Shown here piece after piece: positions 34,615 to 43,154 of a stretch of 64,000 bases of DNA. The notes beneath the pieces were generated by a model, which saw nothing but the letters and a program-made list of their open reading frames with translations, ran no database searches and was not told where the DNA came from. This DNA is from Porcincola intestinalis (GTDB lineage Bacteria > Bacillota > Clostridia > Lachnospirales > Lachnospiraceae): positions 1-64,000 of the forward strand of contig NZ_VULZ01000007.1 in assembly GCF_009696445.1 (NCBI RefSeq), written 5' to 3'. Position numbers and translations under genes: made by a program. How positions within the stretch are numbered: position 1 is the first letter of the stretch; the number at the start of each line of letters is the position of its first letter.

Positions 34615-35034
34615 TTAACTCTCCGTCAAATCCTTCTCTTCATAAGGTTTATTCCAGGAACCGATCTCAATCAGATTTCCTTCCGGGTCAGCGATATAAC
34701 AGGTTCTCTGTCCCCATGGCTCAAGCTCCGGCTCCAACACAGATGTCGCACCATTTTCAACGGCTTTCTTGTAAGCCTCATCCACCTCTTCGAATGTATC
34801 CACATACAACGCCATTTCAAAATGACCGTTCAGCCCCTTGATATACTCATATCGCCGGCTTGTCATCTTCTCAAAATCCTTTCTGCCGTAAAGCAGAAAA
34901 AGTGTTCCGTCCTTTACAAGATAAACATTAGAAGTATTCTCTTCTTCCTTGATTTCAAATCCGAGAACATCTCTGTAAAAGCGAATCATCTTTGCCATGT
35001 CCTCAACAAACAATCCAAAGCCATCTAATCTCAT
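34615..35034 (-). CDS. VOC (glyoxalase/bleomycin resistance-type) family protein
   Basis: 139 residues from MRLDGFGLFVEDMAKMIRFY, with two beta-alpha-beta modules: FGLFVEDMAKMIRFYRDVLG and ALYVDTFEEVDEAYKKAVEN, then DPEGNLIEIG. The metal-binding acid in the last motif is present, but substrate is unknown. The ATG overlaps the stop of the WYL regulator (TAATG) and a GGAGG lies inside the end of that gene, so the pair is coupled. Confidence 0.85.
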   Translation of the reverse strand: MRLDGFGLFVEDMAKMIRFYRDVLGFEIKEEENTSNVYLVKDGTLFLLYGRKDFEKMTSRRYEYIKGLNGHFEMALYVDTFEEVDEAYKKAVENGATSVLEPELEPWGQRTCYIADPEGNLIEIGSWNKPYEEKDLTES

Positions 35035-35948
35035 TAAGCTAATCCTCCATAGATTTTTAATGTTTCTTCGGCATTCCTGCGGATAATATTCCGCGCTTCT
35101 ACAGGCTCTAACACCTCTGCCTTTGCTCCAAATGTCATAAGCCATGTCACAAGGTTTTCCATATCTGTATAATCTGCCGAAAAGAGCAGCCTTCCGTCAT
35201 CGGCTTCCGTAAAGCAGTGCGGTCCGAATTCTTCAACTAGCCGCCACTTCATATCCGGTGTAAAAAGAGCCTTTACTTTTATACCACCCGGAAAGATCTT
35301 TTCATTCGACAGATCCGGCATAGGTACATTTCGGCAAGCAAATTCCTTATCCGTTTCTCCAACACGATCCATGCGATTCAACTTGAACAGCCTGTAATCT
35401 TTGCGGTCTAAGCACCATCCCCATACATACCAATTTGACCATTGGAAAACCAGATAATACGGCTCTATCCTTCTGTTACTCTCTCCGGATGGTGCGTAAT
35501 ACTTAAATTCTATAAGGTGCCTGTTTTCTATTGCGCCCTGGATTACTTCAATCTTCGGAGCGAGAGAGCCCTTATACCATGAGGAAAGATCTATTAGCAT
35601 GGAATCCCTGCCACTGATGAACTCAGATGATCCGGTTTGAATCTTTTCCATCAGCTGACTATAGTACTGGCTTCCGCTCACACTGTCCAGGCTCCGCAGT
35701 CCTGCAAGGATCACTTGCATATCCTTGGAAGTCAGAATCGTCCTGTCCATACGGTATCCATCCATAATGCTGATACCGCCGCCGGTTCCCTGAGCAGTCC
35801 TTATAGGAATTCCCGCTTTACAAAGATCTTCAATATCCCGGTTTATTGTCCTGCGTGATACCTCAAACCTTTCCGCCAGTTCAGGAGCCGTTGTCTTTTC
35901 TTCCTGCAGTAAGATTGACAATATCCCGATCAGCCTGTCTATCTTCAT
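35034..35948 (-). CDS. YafY-type transcriptional regulator (HTH plus WYL domain)
   Basis: 304 residues. N-terminal HTH (KIDRLIGILSILLQEEKTTA, then FEVSRRTINRDIEDLCKAGI), WYL domain in the middle (RIEPYYLVFQWSNWYVWGWC then RLFKLNRMDRV) and a WCX C-terminal extension. WYL domains sense nucleic acids or nucleotide ligands in several defence loci. It is the first gene of the cassette VOC, radical SAM, GNAT-YoaP and TfoX, and probably represses or activates it. Confidence 0.9.
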   Translation of the reverse strand: MKIDRLIGILSILLQEEKTTAPELAERFEVSRRTINRDIEDLCKAGIPIRTAQGTGGGISIMDGYRMDRTILTSKDMQVILAGLRSLDSVSGSQYYSQLMEKIQTGSSEFISGRDSMLIDLSSWYKGSLAPKIEVIQGAIENRHLIEFKYYAPSGESNRRIEPYYLVFQWSNWYVWGWCLDRKDYRLFKLNRMDRVGETDKEFACRNVPMPDLSNEKIFPGGIKVKALFTPDMKWRLVEEFGPHCFTEADDGRLLFSADYTDMENLVTWLMTFGAKAEVLEPVEARNIIRRNAEETLKIYGGLA

Positions 35949-36031
35949 AATCTCTCACACCCAATACATATTGTAGCAAGTTAAACACGACATCTATATG
36001 TCATGTTTATTATATCAGTTTTGATATACAT

Positions 36032-36077
36032 GTAAATAAAAAGCAACCGATGAAATGATTTTCTTCCACCGATTGCT
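36032..36077 (-). terminator. Terminator of rlmD
   Basis: On the minus strand an 11-bp stem, two pairs of it wobble (36077-36067 with 36052-36042), followed by TTTTTATTTAC. It lies 26 bases after the rlmD stop and before the WYL gene's upstream region. Confidence 0.7.
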
Positions 36078-36102
36078 ATTTCTATGATATTTCGATATTG
36101 CT

Positions 36103-38034
36103 TTATATTATCATCTGGAAATGTTTCAAGGCTTCCTCTATGGCTTGCTCCTTCTCTTCCGGACATCCGGGCTGTCTGCTATCTTCAGACTTAGGTTTGT
36201 TATAATTCTCCCGTTCAATAATCCCATGCTTTCGTTTCACCTGCGCGATATTCAGATGTGTCACATGGAACCTGTACTTCTCCTGCACCCATTCCTGGAT
36301 TTCCTGGTATGTCGCCTTACTCTCCGCCGCCGTCAGATCCATTTCATCCATATCGACCTCCACACTGATGTGATTCTTGACTTCAGAGAGTTTGGACAAT
36401 AGACATACCGTCTCGACGTGAACCCCCTGGGGGAACATGTCAACTGGCTGAACTTTCCGTGTCTGATATCCTTTCTGAGCAAATATTGCCAGATCCCTGG
36501 CGAGTGTCGCACTGTTGCAGCTGATGTAGACAACGCGCTTCGGTGCCATGGCTGCGATGGTGTCGATCACACCACCCTCCAGCCCCTTGCGGGGTGGGTC
36601 CACAACAATGACATCTGCGTAGATCTGATGTTCCTGGTACTCGCGCGGAAGCACTTCCTCCGCTTTTCCCGTCAGGAACTGTACGTTATCGATATGATTC
36701 AGCTTCGCATTCTCTCTGGCATTGTCGATGGCATCCGGAACGACTTCTACCCCGTACACCTGCTTTGCATATGGCGCCAGAAACAGAGATATGGTTCCCG
36801 TCCCGCAGTACAAGTCCCATACGATTTCTTCTCCCGTCAGCTCTGCGTATGACCGAGCTGTTTCATACAACGTCCGGGTCTGGTAGGGATTGACCTGATA
36901 AAAGGACAGCGGAGATATCCGGTACCGGATCGCACCGATTTTGTCCTCGATTGAATCATGTCCCCAGAGCGTCCGGTTCTTCCGTCCGAGGATGACATTC
37001 GTCCGCTCCTTATTGGTGTTCAGGATAATCCCGGTGATAATGCGTCCCGCTCCGTATGGATCCGACACCGAATCCACTTCTCCTATGGGATTCTCTGATG
37101 ACAAATGAGCGCCACCCAGTCGATTTCCCGCCAGGCGGCTTTCTCTTGAACAACTTCCCGCACGGCATAAATCCGTACCTGTGCATTCTGTCTTCGGCAG
37201 GGCACCGCAGATCTTCTTCACGAGTTCCGTCTCGTGCGGCAGGCGATCTGCATTGGCGACGATGACGACCATGATCTGTCCGGTCGAAAACCCGCACCGG
37301 ATCATGATGTTCCGGACCAGGCCTTTCCCGGTTTCTTCCTGATACGCCGGGATGTGAAAGGTCTCCATCCAGCCAAGGACAGCATCCAGAATCGGCTGAT
37401 TCTCCTCAATCCCGATCACGCACTGTGCTCCGCTGACGATGGTGTGTGTTCTCCCGGCATAGAATCCAGCGACCAGTTTGCCGTTCTTATCCCGTCCGAC
37501 CGGATATTCAGACTTGTTGCGGTAGTGAAAGGGCGCACTTGAGCCGATAATTGGGTAAAACAGGGCCCACTGCTTCTGCCCGGATTCGTGGTCTTGCGCT
37601 GACGGACGCACCTGCTCCGATTCCGGGCCTTGCTCTGATATCTGCTCCTGTCCCGATTCCGGACCTTGCTCTGCTGTCTGCTCCTGCCCCGCCTTCCGGC
37701 ATGCGATTCCGCCGATCCGCCGGATATTGCCGAGGACCTTATTCTCCTTGAAATGAAGCTGCGCAAGGTAGGACATCTCCTGGATCTGGCAGCCGCCGCA
37801 GGATCGCGCGACAGGGCAACAGGGCGTGACACGGTCTGGGGAGGGAGTCAGAATCTCTGCGACGCGTCCGAAGGCATATGTTTTTTTGACCTTTGTGATG
37901 GATGCGCGGACACTGTCGCCGATCACTGTGTCCTTGACGAAGACTGCAACCCCTTCATCCGTGTGGCCGATTCCGAGTCCCTCGTCCGACATGTCCTCGA
38001 TCCGGAGTGTCACAATTTCATTTTTTCTCAGCAT
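36103..38034 (-). CDS. rlmD: 23S rRNA (uracil-C5)-methyltransferase, extended at the C-terminus
   Basis: 643 residues, versus about 450-480 for most RlmD/RumA proteins. N-terminal TRAM domain, iron-sulphur Cys box (CCPVARSCGGCQIQEMSY), AdoMet motif DLYCGTGTISLFLAPYA, catalytic region VDPPRKG and ISCNSATLARDL. Two additions stand out. An internal Gln/Glu-rich stretch near 110-150 has repeated EQGPES units. After the canonical end HVETVCLLSK, about 95 more residues follow (DLTAAESKATYQEIQEW, IAQVKRKHGIIERENYNKPK), a tail known in clostridial versions next to integrated elements. This tail is probably contributed by the element (23-36 kb). Start ATG at 38034 follows GAGGAGC. Confidence 0.9.
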   Translation of the reverse strand: MLRKNEIVTLRIEDMSDEGLGIGHTDEGVAVFVKDTVIGDSVRASITKVKKTYAFGRVAEILTPSPDRVTPCCPVARSCGGCQIQEMSYLAQLHFKENKVLGNIRRIGGIACRKAGQEQTAEQGPESGQEQISEQGPESEQVRPSAQDHESGQKQWALFYPIIGSSAPFHYRNKSEYPVGRDKNGKLVAGFYAGRTHTIVSGAQCVIGIEENQPILDAVLGWMETFHIPAYQEETGKGLVRNIMIRCGFSTGQIMVVIVANADRLPHETELVKKICGALPKTECTGTDLCRAGSCSRESRLAGNRLGGAHLSSENPIGEVDSVSDPYGAGRIITGIILNTNKERTNVILGRKNRTLWGHDSIEDKIGAIRYRISPLSFYQVNPYQTRTLYETARSYAELTGEEIVWDLYCGTGTISLFLAPYAKQVYGVEVVPDAIDNARENAKLNHIDNVQFLTGKAEEVLPREYQEHQIYADVIVVDPPRKGLEGGVIDTIAAMAPKRVVYISCNSATLARDLAIFAQKGYQTRKVQPVDMFPQGVHVETVCLLSKLSEVKNHISVEVDMDEMDLTAAESKATYQEIQEWVQEKYRFHVTHLNIAQVKRKHGIIERENYNKPKSEDSRQPGCPEEKEQAIEEALKHFQMII

Positions 38035-38072
38035 ACATATGCTCCTCTTGACTGCCTGCCGGCCGCTGCCTG

Positions 38073-41000
38073 TCAGTACCCCCTCTTCCGTCCTCTGTCC
38101 AGTCTGCCCGGAAGGAGCATGACGTTGCTGTTTCCATACTGCGCCTTCAGCTTTTGCAGCAGGCTTCTGGTGATATACATCCGTGCGGTGAAACGCAGAT
38201 TCCTGACGCTCTTCTGCTCCTTCGCATAGACAGCAATCCTGGAAAGTGCCACCGGTACGTCTCGGGACTGCGGGTCATTTGTTTTCTGCCCTTCGATCAG
38301 CAGGCTGTTCAGCTCGTCCGCACGCCCCGCGTAGGCTGCCTCGTCCGGGAACTGGAACCACAGCTCGTACGGAACATCCTCAAACCGCCAGATTTTTTCT
38401 GCCAGAAGCTTGCTGGGCTTGTCATCCTCCACCGAAACCCTGCCCTCGATGAACAGTTTTTCATCCGCATTCAGAAGCTCGGAATATTGCTCGTAAAGCT
38501 TCGGAAAGACCAGCACCTCGACGCTTCCGACCAGATCCTCCAGGGTGATGAAGGCCATGGTCTGACCCTTTTTGGTATACTTGATGGTTTTCTCCTGCAG
38601 AATGCCACCGATCACCTGGTCTGAGGAATCCTGCAGCCGGTCTGCCTGACCGGTCTCGTCATTGATCGCAAAGTCATGGGATTTCGCGGTGATATTCTTC
38701 TCCCACACGCTGATATCCGACTCCAGCGGATGGCCGCTGACATAGATGCCAAGAACCTCCTTCTCCATCTTCAGGCGCTGATCCCTGCTGAACTCCCCGA
38801 CATCCGGCATCGGAATCTGCCCTGCGCCGGCATCCTCCTCTCCGTCCTCAGGTTTCAAAAAATCGAACAGGGACAGCTGACCACTCACCTGGTTCTTCCG
38901 TTCTCTCGCCGCCGCATCAAAGATCTGCGCGTAGGTCATCATCATCTGCTTCCGGGTCGCCCCGAAGCAGTCGAAGGCCCCGGCCTTGATGAAGTTCTCG
39001 GCGGCACGCTTATTCACCTGATCCCCGACCCGCTCCGCAAATGAGCGAAGCGAGGCGTACGGTCCGCCTTTCTGCCGTTCCTTCAGGATGGCGTCGATCA
39101 ACGGGCGGCCGATCGACTTGATGGCATCCAGCGCATAGCGGATTGCGCCGCCGGACACAGAGAAGGATGCCTCTCCCTCGTTGATGTCCGGAGGAAGAAT
39201 CTGGATCTTCATCGAGCGGCAGACCATGATGTATTCTGCCACCTTGCCCGGATTGTCGATGACCGATGTCATCAGTGCCGCCATGAACTCCACCGGGTAG
39301 TAATACTTCAGCCAGGCCGTCTGGTAAGCCACGTAGGCATAGGCCGCCGCATGAGACTTGTTGAAGGCATACTTTGCGAAATCGGTCATATCGTCGTAGA
39401 TCTTGTTCGCGGTTTTCTCATCGATTCCCTTCGATATGCAGCCCGGAACATGCTCGGCTTCATTTCCATAGACGAAATTCTGGCGTTCCTGCGCCATGAC
39501 GACAGCTTTCTTCTTGCTCATCGCGCGCCGGACCAGATCCGCTCGTCCCAGCGTGTAGCCGCCGAGGCTCCGCACGATCTGCATGACCTGCTCCTGATAG
39601 ACAATGCAGCCATAGGTCGGCTCCAGGATCGGTTCAAGGAGCGGGGTATCGTAGGTGATGAGCTCCGGATGCTGCTTGCCCCGGATGTACTGGGGGATGA
39701 AATCCATCGGTCCCGGCCGGTACAGCGAAATTCCTGCAATCAGATCCTCAATGCTGCCGGGCCTCAGCTCTTTCATGAAGCTCTTCATCCCGGCCGACTC
39801 GAGCTGGAAGATGCCCTCGCACTTCCCTGTTCCGATGTAGGCGTAGACCTGCGGATCGGTGTAATCGATCTGGTCGATATCGATCGGGCGGCCCTCCTTC
39901 TTCGAAGCCATCGCGACCGCGTCCTGGATCACCGTCAGCGTGCGAAGCCCCAGGAAATCCATTTTCAGAAGACCAAGTTCCTCGATTGTCGTCATCGTGA
40001 ACTGCGTGACGATTCCGCCGTCCTGAGAGCGCGCGACCGGCACAAAATCGTCCACACGCCGCTGGCAGATGACGACACCCGCCGCATGGACGGAGGTATG
40101 GCGCGGCAGTCCCTCGAGCCTCCTCGACATATCAATGAGACGGTGGATGGTCTCGTCCGTCTCGTACATCGTCTTCAGCTCCTGGCTCTCCTCCAGCGCC
40201 TTGTCGATCGTGATGCCGAGCTCCTGGGGAATCATCTTGGAGATCGAATCGCAGAGCGAGTAGGGCAGGTCCATGACCCGCCCTACATCCCGGATGACGC
40301 CCCTCGCCGCGAGGGTTCCGAACGTGACAATCTGCGCCACATCGTCCCGTCCGTACTTTTGCGTGACATAGTCGATGACTTCCTGACGGCGCTCATAGCC
40401 GAAGTCGACATCAATATCGGGCATCGAAACGCGCTCCGGGTTCAGGAAGCGCTCAAACAGCAGGTTGAAGCGGATCGGGTCCAGCTTTGTGATGCCGAGC
40501 GTGTAGGAAACGAGCGATCCGGCGGCAGAGCCGCGGCCCGGCCCGACTGCGATGCCGACCGAGCGGGCATAGCGGCAGTAATCCCAGACGATCAGGAAAT
40601 AATCGACGTAGCCCATCCGCTCGATGACGCCAAGTTCATACTGCAGCCGCTCCTGGAGCTTCTCCGTGACCGGGTGGTAACGTTCCTCAAGCCCCTTCTG
40701 GCAGAGCTCCTCAAGGTACTGCTTCGAGGTTTTCCCATCCGGGACGTCAAACTTCGGCAGCTTGGTGTGGCCGAACTCGATCTCCACGCTGCAGCGCTGC
40801 GCTATCCTCTCTGTATTCTCAATCGCCTCCGGCGCGTAGGGAAACAGAGCCGCCATTTCCTCGGGGGACTTGACATAATACTGCCCGCCCGGATAGCGCA
40901 TGCGGTCTTCATCGGAGACCTTCTTTCCCGTCTGGATGCAGAGCAGCACATCGTGCGCCTCCGCATCCTCCGCGCGCGTGTAGTGACAGTCATTTGTCGC

Positions 41001-41606
41001 AATGAGCCCGATCCCGGTCTCCTTCGACAGACGCAAAAGGCCTGCGTTCACCTGCTTCTGTTCCTCGAGACCGTGGTCCTGCAGTTCCAGGTAAAAGTGA
41101 TCTTTTCCGAAGATGTCCTGGTACTCCAGCGCCGCAGCCTTCGCCTCCTCATACAGACCGTTAGACAGATCACGCGCTACCTCTCCTGCAAGGCAGGCAG
41201 AGGACGCGATGATGCCTTCGTGGTAGGTTCTCAGGATCTCCTTGTCGACGCGGGGCTTGTAGTAATATCCGTCAAGAAAGCCCGTGGACACAATCTTCGT
41301 CAGGTTTTCATACCCCTGATTGTTCTCCGCGAGCAGGATGAGATGATAGTAGCGGGCATCCGACTGCCCGGGCTCTCTGTCAAACCTGGAGCCGGGCGCC
41401 ACATAGACCTCGCATCCCAGAATCGGGCGGATGCCCTGGGCCTTGCATTCCTTATAAAAATCGATCACGCCGTACATGACGCCGTGATCGGTGATGGCAG
41501 CCGCATCCATCCCGAGTTCCTTCACCCGGGTGACATAGGCCTTTATTTTATTCGAGCCATCCAGAAGACTGTACTCCGTATGGCAGTGAAGATGTGCAAA
41601 CTTCAA
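38073..41606 (-). CDS. dnaE: DNA polymerase III subunit alpha
   Basis: 1177 residues, normal for DnaE. PHP domain at the N-terminus (LHCHTEYSLLDGS), polymerase core with PDIDVDFGYERR and GPGRGSAAGSLVSYTLG, and KSHAAAYAYVAYQTAWLK in the fingers. OB domain near 970-1050 (AFITLEDLVGSVEVLVF). The start is TTG at 41606 (LHCHTE close to the N-terminus) with AAGGGGG 6 bases upstream. It lies 38 bases upstream of rlmD in the same direction. An 880-residue open frame on the opposite strand is a shadow. Confidence 0.97.
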   Translation of the reverse strand: MKFAHLHCHTEYSLLDGSNKIKAYVTRVKELGMDAAAITDHGVMYGVIDFYKECKAQGIRPILGCEVYVAPGSRFDREPGQSDARYYHLILLAENNQGYENLTKIVSTGFLDGYYYKPRVDKEILRTYHEGIIASSACLAGEVARDLSNGLYEEAKAAALEYQDIFGKDHFYLELQDHGLEEQKQVNAGLLRLSKETGIGLIATNDCHYTRAEDAEAHDVLLCIQTGKKVSDEDRMRYPGGQYYVKSPEEMAALFPYAPEAIENTERIAQRCSVEIEFGHTKLPKFDVPDGKTSKQYLEELCQKGLEERYHPVTEKLQERLQYELGVIERMGYVDYFLIVWDYCRYARSVGIAVGPGRGSAAGSLVSYTLGITKLDPIRFNLLFERFLNPERVSMPDIDVDFGYERRQEVIDYVTQKYGRDDVAQIVTFGTLAARGVIRDVGRVMDLPYSLCDSISKMIPQELGITIDKALEESQELKTMYETDETIHRLIDMSRRLEGLPRHTSVHAAGVVICQRRVDDFVPVARSQDGGIVTQFTMTTIEELGLLKMDFLGLRTLTVIQDAVAMASKKEGRPIDIDQIDYTDPQVYAYIGTGKCEGIFQLESAGMKSFMKELRPGSIEDLIAGISLYRPGPMDFIPQYIRGKQHPELITYDTPLLEPILEPTYGCIVYQEQVMQIVRSLGGYTLGRADLVRRAMSKKKAVVMAQERQNFVYGNEAEHVPGCISKGIDEKTANKIYDDMTDFAKYAFNKSHAAAYAYVAYQTAWLKYYYPVEFMAALMTSVIDNPGKVAEYIMVCRSMKIQILPPDINEGEASFSVSGGAIRYALDAIKSIGRPLIDAILKERQKGGPYASLRSFAERVGDQVNKRAAENFIKAGAFDCFGATRKQMMMTYAQIFDAAARERKNQVSGQLSLFDFLKPEDGEEDAGAGQIPMPDVGEFSRDQRLKMEKEVLGIYVSGHPLESDISVWEKNITAKSHDFAINDETGQADRLQDSSDQVIGGILQEKTIKYTKKGQTMAFITLEDLVGSVEVLVFPKLYEQYSELLNADEKLFIEGRVSVEDDKPSKLLAEKIWRFEDVPYELWFQFPDEAAYAGRADELNSLLIEGQKTNDPQSRDVPVALSRIAVYAKEQKSVRNLRFTARMYITRSLLQKLKAQYGNSNVMLLPGRLDRGRKRGY

Positions 41607-41642
41607 CCGTGTCCCCCTTCGGTCCTTTATCTTTCATATTGG

Positions 41643-42578
41643 TTACTGCATGGCAATGTTGATGCCGATAAAGACGATCGGGATCACAAGGCTGATCAGA
41701 AGTTCCGGCGAGAATGTTCTTCCGTCCTTTCCTCTCAGGCGGTCTCTTCCGTGCAGCGCATCGCGAAACTTCTGCTCATTGCCCCGGACCTTTGCCAGAT
41801 GACGGATGACCATGACGGCGAGAATCACACAGGCTCCGGCAATCACAGCCAGAACAACGAGATACACGATAGACGATACGTCCGCCCTGGCCTGGTTAAC
41901 TTCCCCGACCAGATTCTCCGGCAGATTGCCCACTGCAATGTACATCAGGATGACATTCAGGCCATTCACGATGCCATGAGAGATCATCGATGAAAAAACG
42001 GAACCTGTTGCCTCATCAAGCATCGTCCAGAAGATGCCGATCACAAACGCGTACAGAAACTGGTTCAGATTCAGGTGCGCCAGGCCGAACATCAGTCCGG
42101 TCAGCAGCGCAGTCTTCCAGAGTCCGCAGGGGCGGAAATACTGGAACAGCACGCCTCTGAAGATGAATTCCTCCACAACAGGAGGCAGAACGGCGAAGTA
42201 CAGCAGGCTGACCCAGAGCGGAAGCGAGGTGGACGCGCCGAGCATGGCAGCTGCCGCATTGGGCACCAGGAACTGTGTCAGCAGATTCAAAAGTGCCATC
42301 ACCGGAAGAAGCAGCAGTGACAGCAGCATGGTCCACAGGATGGTCGGCATTCCGATCACGCGAAGCTTCATGCCCCGCAGCGGTTCAAAGCGGTCCATGA
42401 ACAGGATGACCAGAACCGGTACCAGAAAGATGGCCTCCGAGATTGCGATATCCCCTGTCATTCCGAAATCCGGAAGAGGCAGCTTTGTTATCAGACTGCC
42501 AAGCAGGGCAATCGCGACAACGACGATCATCATAATCAGATAAAGCTTGCCGCCCTGTTTTGATCTATTCTGTGTCAT
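41643..42578 (-). CDS. CPBP-family intramembrane metalloprotease
   Basis: 311 residues, about eight membrane segments. The CAAX-protease motifs EEFIFRGVLFQYF (EExxxR), FGLAHLNLNQF (FxxxH) and SHGIVNGLN (H near the end) are all present. These proteases act on membrane or prenyl-type substrates; a bacteriocin-immunity role is also known in the family. A hairpin with a T-run lies upstream. No neighbour tells the substrate. Confidence 0.9.
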   Translation of the reverse strand: MTQNRSKQGGKLYLIMMIVVVAIALLGSLITKLPLPDFGMTGDIAISEAIFLVPVLVILFMDRFEPLRGMKLRVIGMPTILWTMLLSLLLLPVMALLNLLTQFLVPNAAAAMLGASTSLPLWVSLLYFAVLPPVVEEFIFRGVLFQYFRPCGLWKTALLTGLMFGLAHLNLNQFLYAFVIGIFWTMLDEATGSVFSSMISHGIVNGLNVILMYIAVGNLPENLVGEVNQARADVSSIVYLVVLAVIAGACVILAVMVIRHLAKVRGNEQKFRDALHGRDRLRGKDGRTFSPELLISLVIPIVFIGINIAMQ

Positions 42579-42628
42579 ATGTAAACCTCCGATCCCTGAG
42601 CTTGTCTCATTCTAGCACGAAGCCGCGG

Positions 42629-42658
42629 GAAAAAGAAGAGCCGGATCGCTCTGATCCG
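42629..42658 (-). terminator. Terminator between the 79-residue gene and the CPBP gene
   Basis: On the minus strand CGGATC and GATCCG form a 6-bp stem with a 5-nt loop, extended by G-C pairs, then TCTTCTTTTTC. Downstream of the gene at 42786. Confidence 0.5.
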
Positions 42659-42785
42659 ACTCCCTCCCAGATCTGTACTTCTTCTGCCAGGTCATACGGA
42701 GCGCTGAGGGTCGCACCTGCAGACAGGCTCCCTCCGGTCTCCTTCATCCCGCCAGATACATGCACACGGTCACGCTGCCGCTTTC

Positions 42786-43025
42786 TCAGCCGTTCACCAT
42801 GAAATTGAAGAGCTTCTGCACATCCTCCGGATCGTATGCGACAATCTCCATCTCCGGGATCTCCGGCACGCCGTCCTTGAAGATACCGGACAGGGAAATA
42901 TACTGGCTCAGCTTGGACTTGAGATTCAGTCTGTCGCCCTCGCCCGTGACCAGCTCGACCTTTCCCTTGCAGGAATCGACAACCTCAAACAGTTTCCTGA
43001 CATCCTTGACATTCTGAAGCTTCAT
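42786..43025 (-). CDS. Conserved small protein, Lachnospiraceae type
   Basis: 79 residues from MKLQNVKDVRKLFEVVDSCK, with AAAGGAG and good spacing. The pattern KVELVTGEGDRLNLKSKLSQ and a final PEDVQKLFNFM recur in Lachnospiraceae genomes, where it is sometimes labelled as polyA polymerase without basis. No catalytic motif is visible. Function unknown. Stands alone between cvfB and the CPBP gene. Confidence 0.75.
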   Translation of the reverse strand: MKLQNVKDVRKLFEVVDSCKGKVELVTGEGDRLNLKSKLSQYISLSGIFKDGVPEIPEMEIVAYDPEDVQKLFNFMVNG

Positions 43026-43154
43026 AATTGTTTTTCTCCTTTCGCGATTGACTCTGCACCTCAGCAGACGTTTTATCTGTACAGTAATATAATTCCGCCC
43101 TGAAATCAAGACGGTATCTGAAAACAGTCAGGGCAGCTGCCCTTTCCGGTATGA

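Larger units (their letters stand above)
23042..36420 (-). mobile_element. Putative integrative mobilizable element in the 3' part of rlmD
   Basis: Proposed bounds are the two HVETVCLL-coding stretches (23042-23065 in the recombinase and 36397-36420 in rlmD), which are in the same orientation, 18 of 24 bases identical with all differences in third codon positions. Between them lie recombinase, MobV relaxase, candidate oriT, CHC2 and D5 replication proteins, ATPase, XRE, sigma factor and a cargo cassette. No type IV secretion genes are present, so it would be mobilized rather than self-transmissible. The 3' ends of both genes would be hybrid. Bounds are inference: for serine integrases only a 2-base core is expected to be identical. 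Confidence 0.5.

Noticed and set aside
23042-36420. Exact attL/attR direct repeats
   Set aside because: The two HVETVCLL stretches are only 18 of 24 identical, so they are not an exact duplication; the shared peptide remains the evidence.
39351-41993. 880-residue open frame on the + strand opposite dnaE
   Set aside because: It mirrors the dnaE codons on the opposite strand, has no ribosome site or domain pattern, and dnaE itself is certain. A shadow frame in GC-rich DNA.
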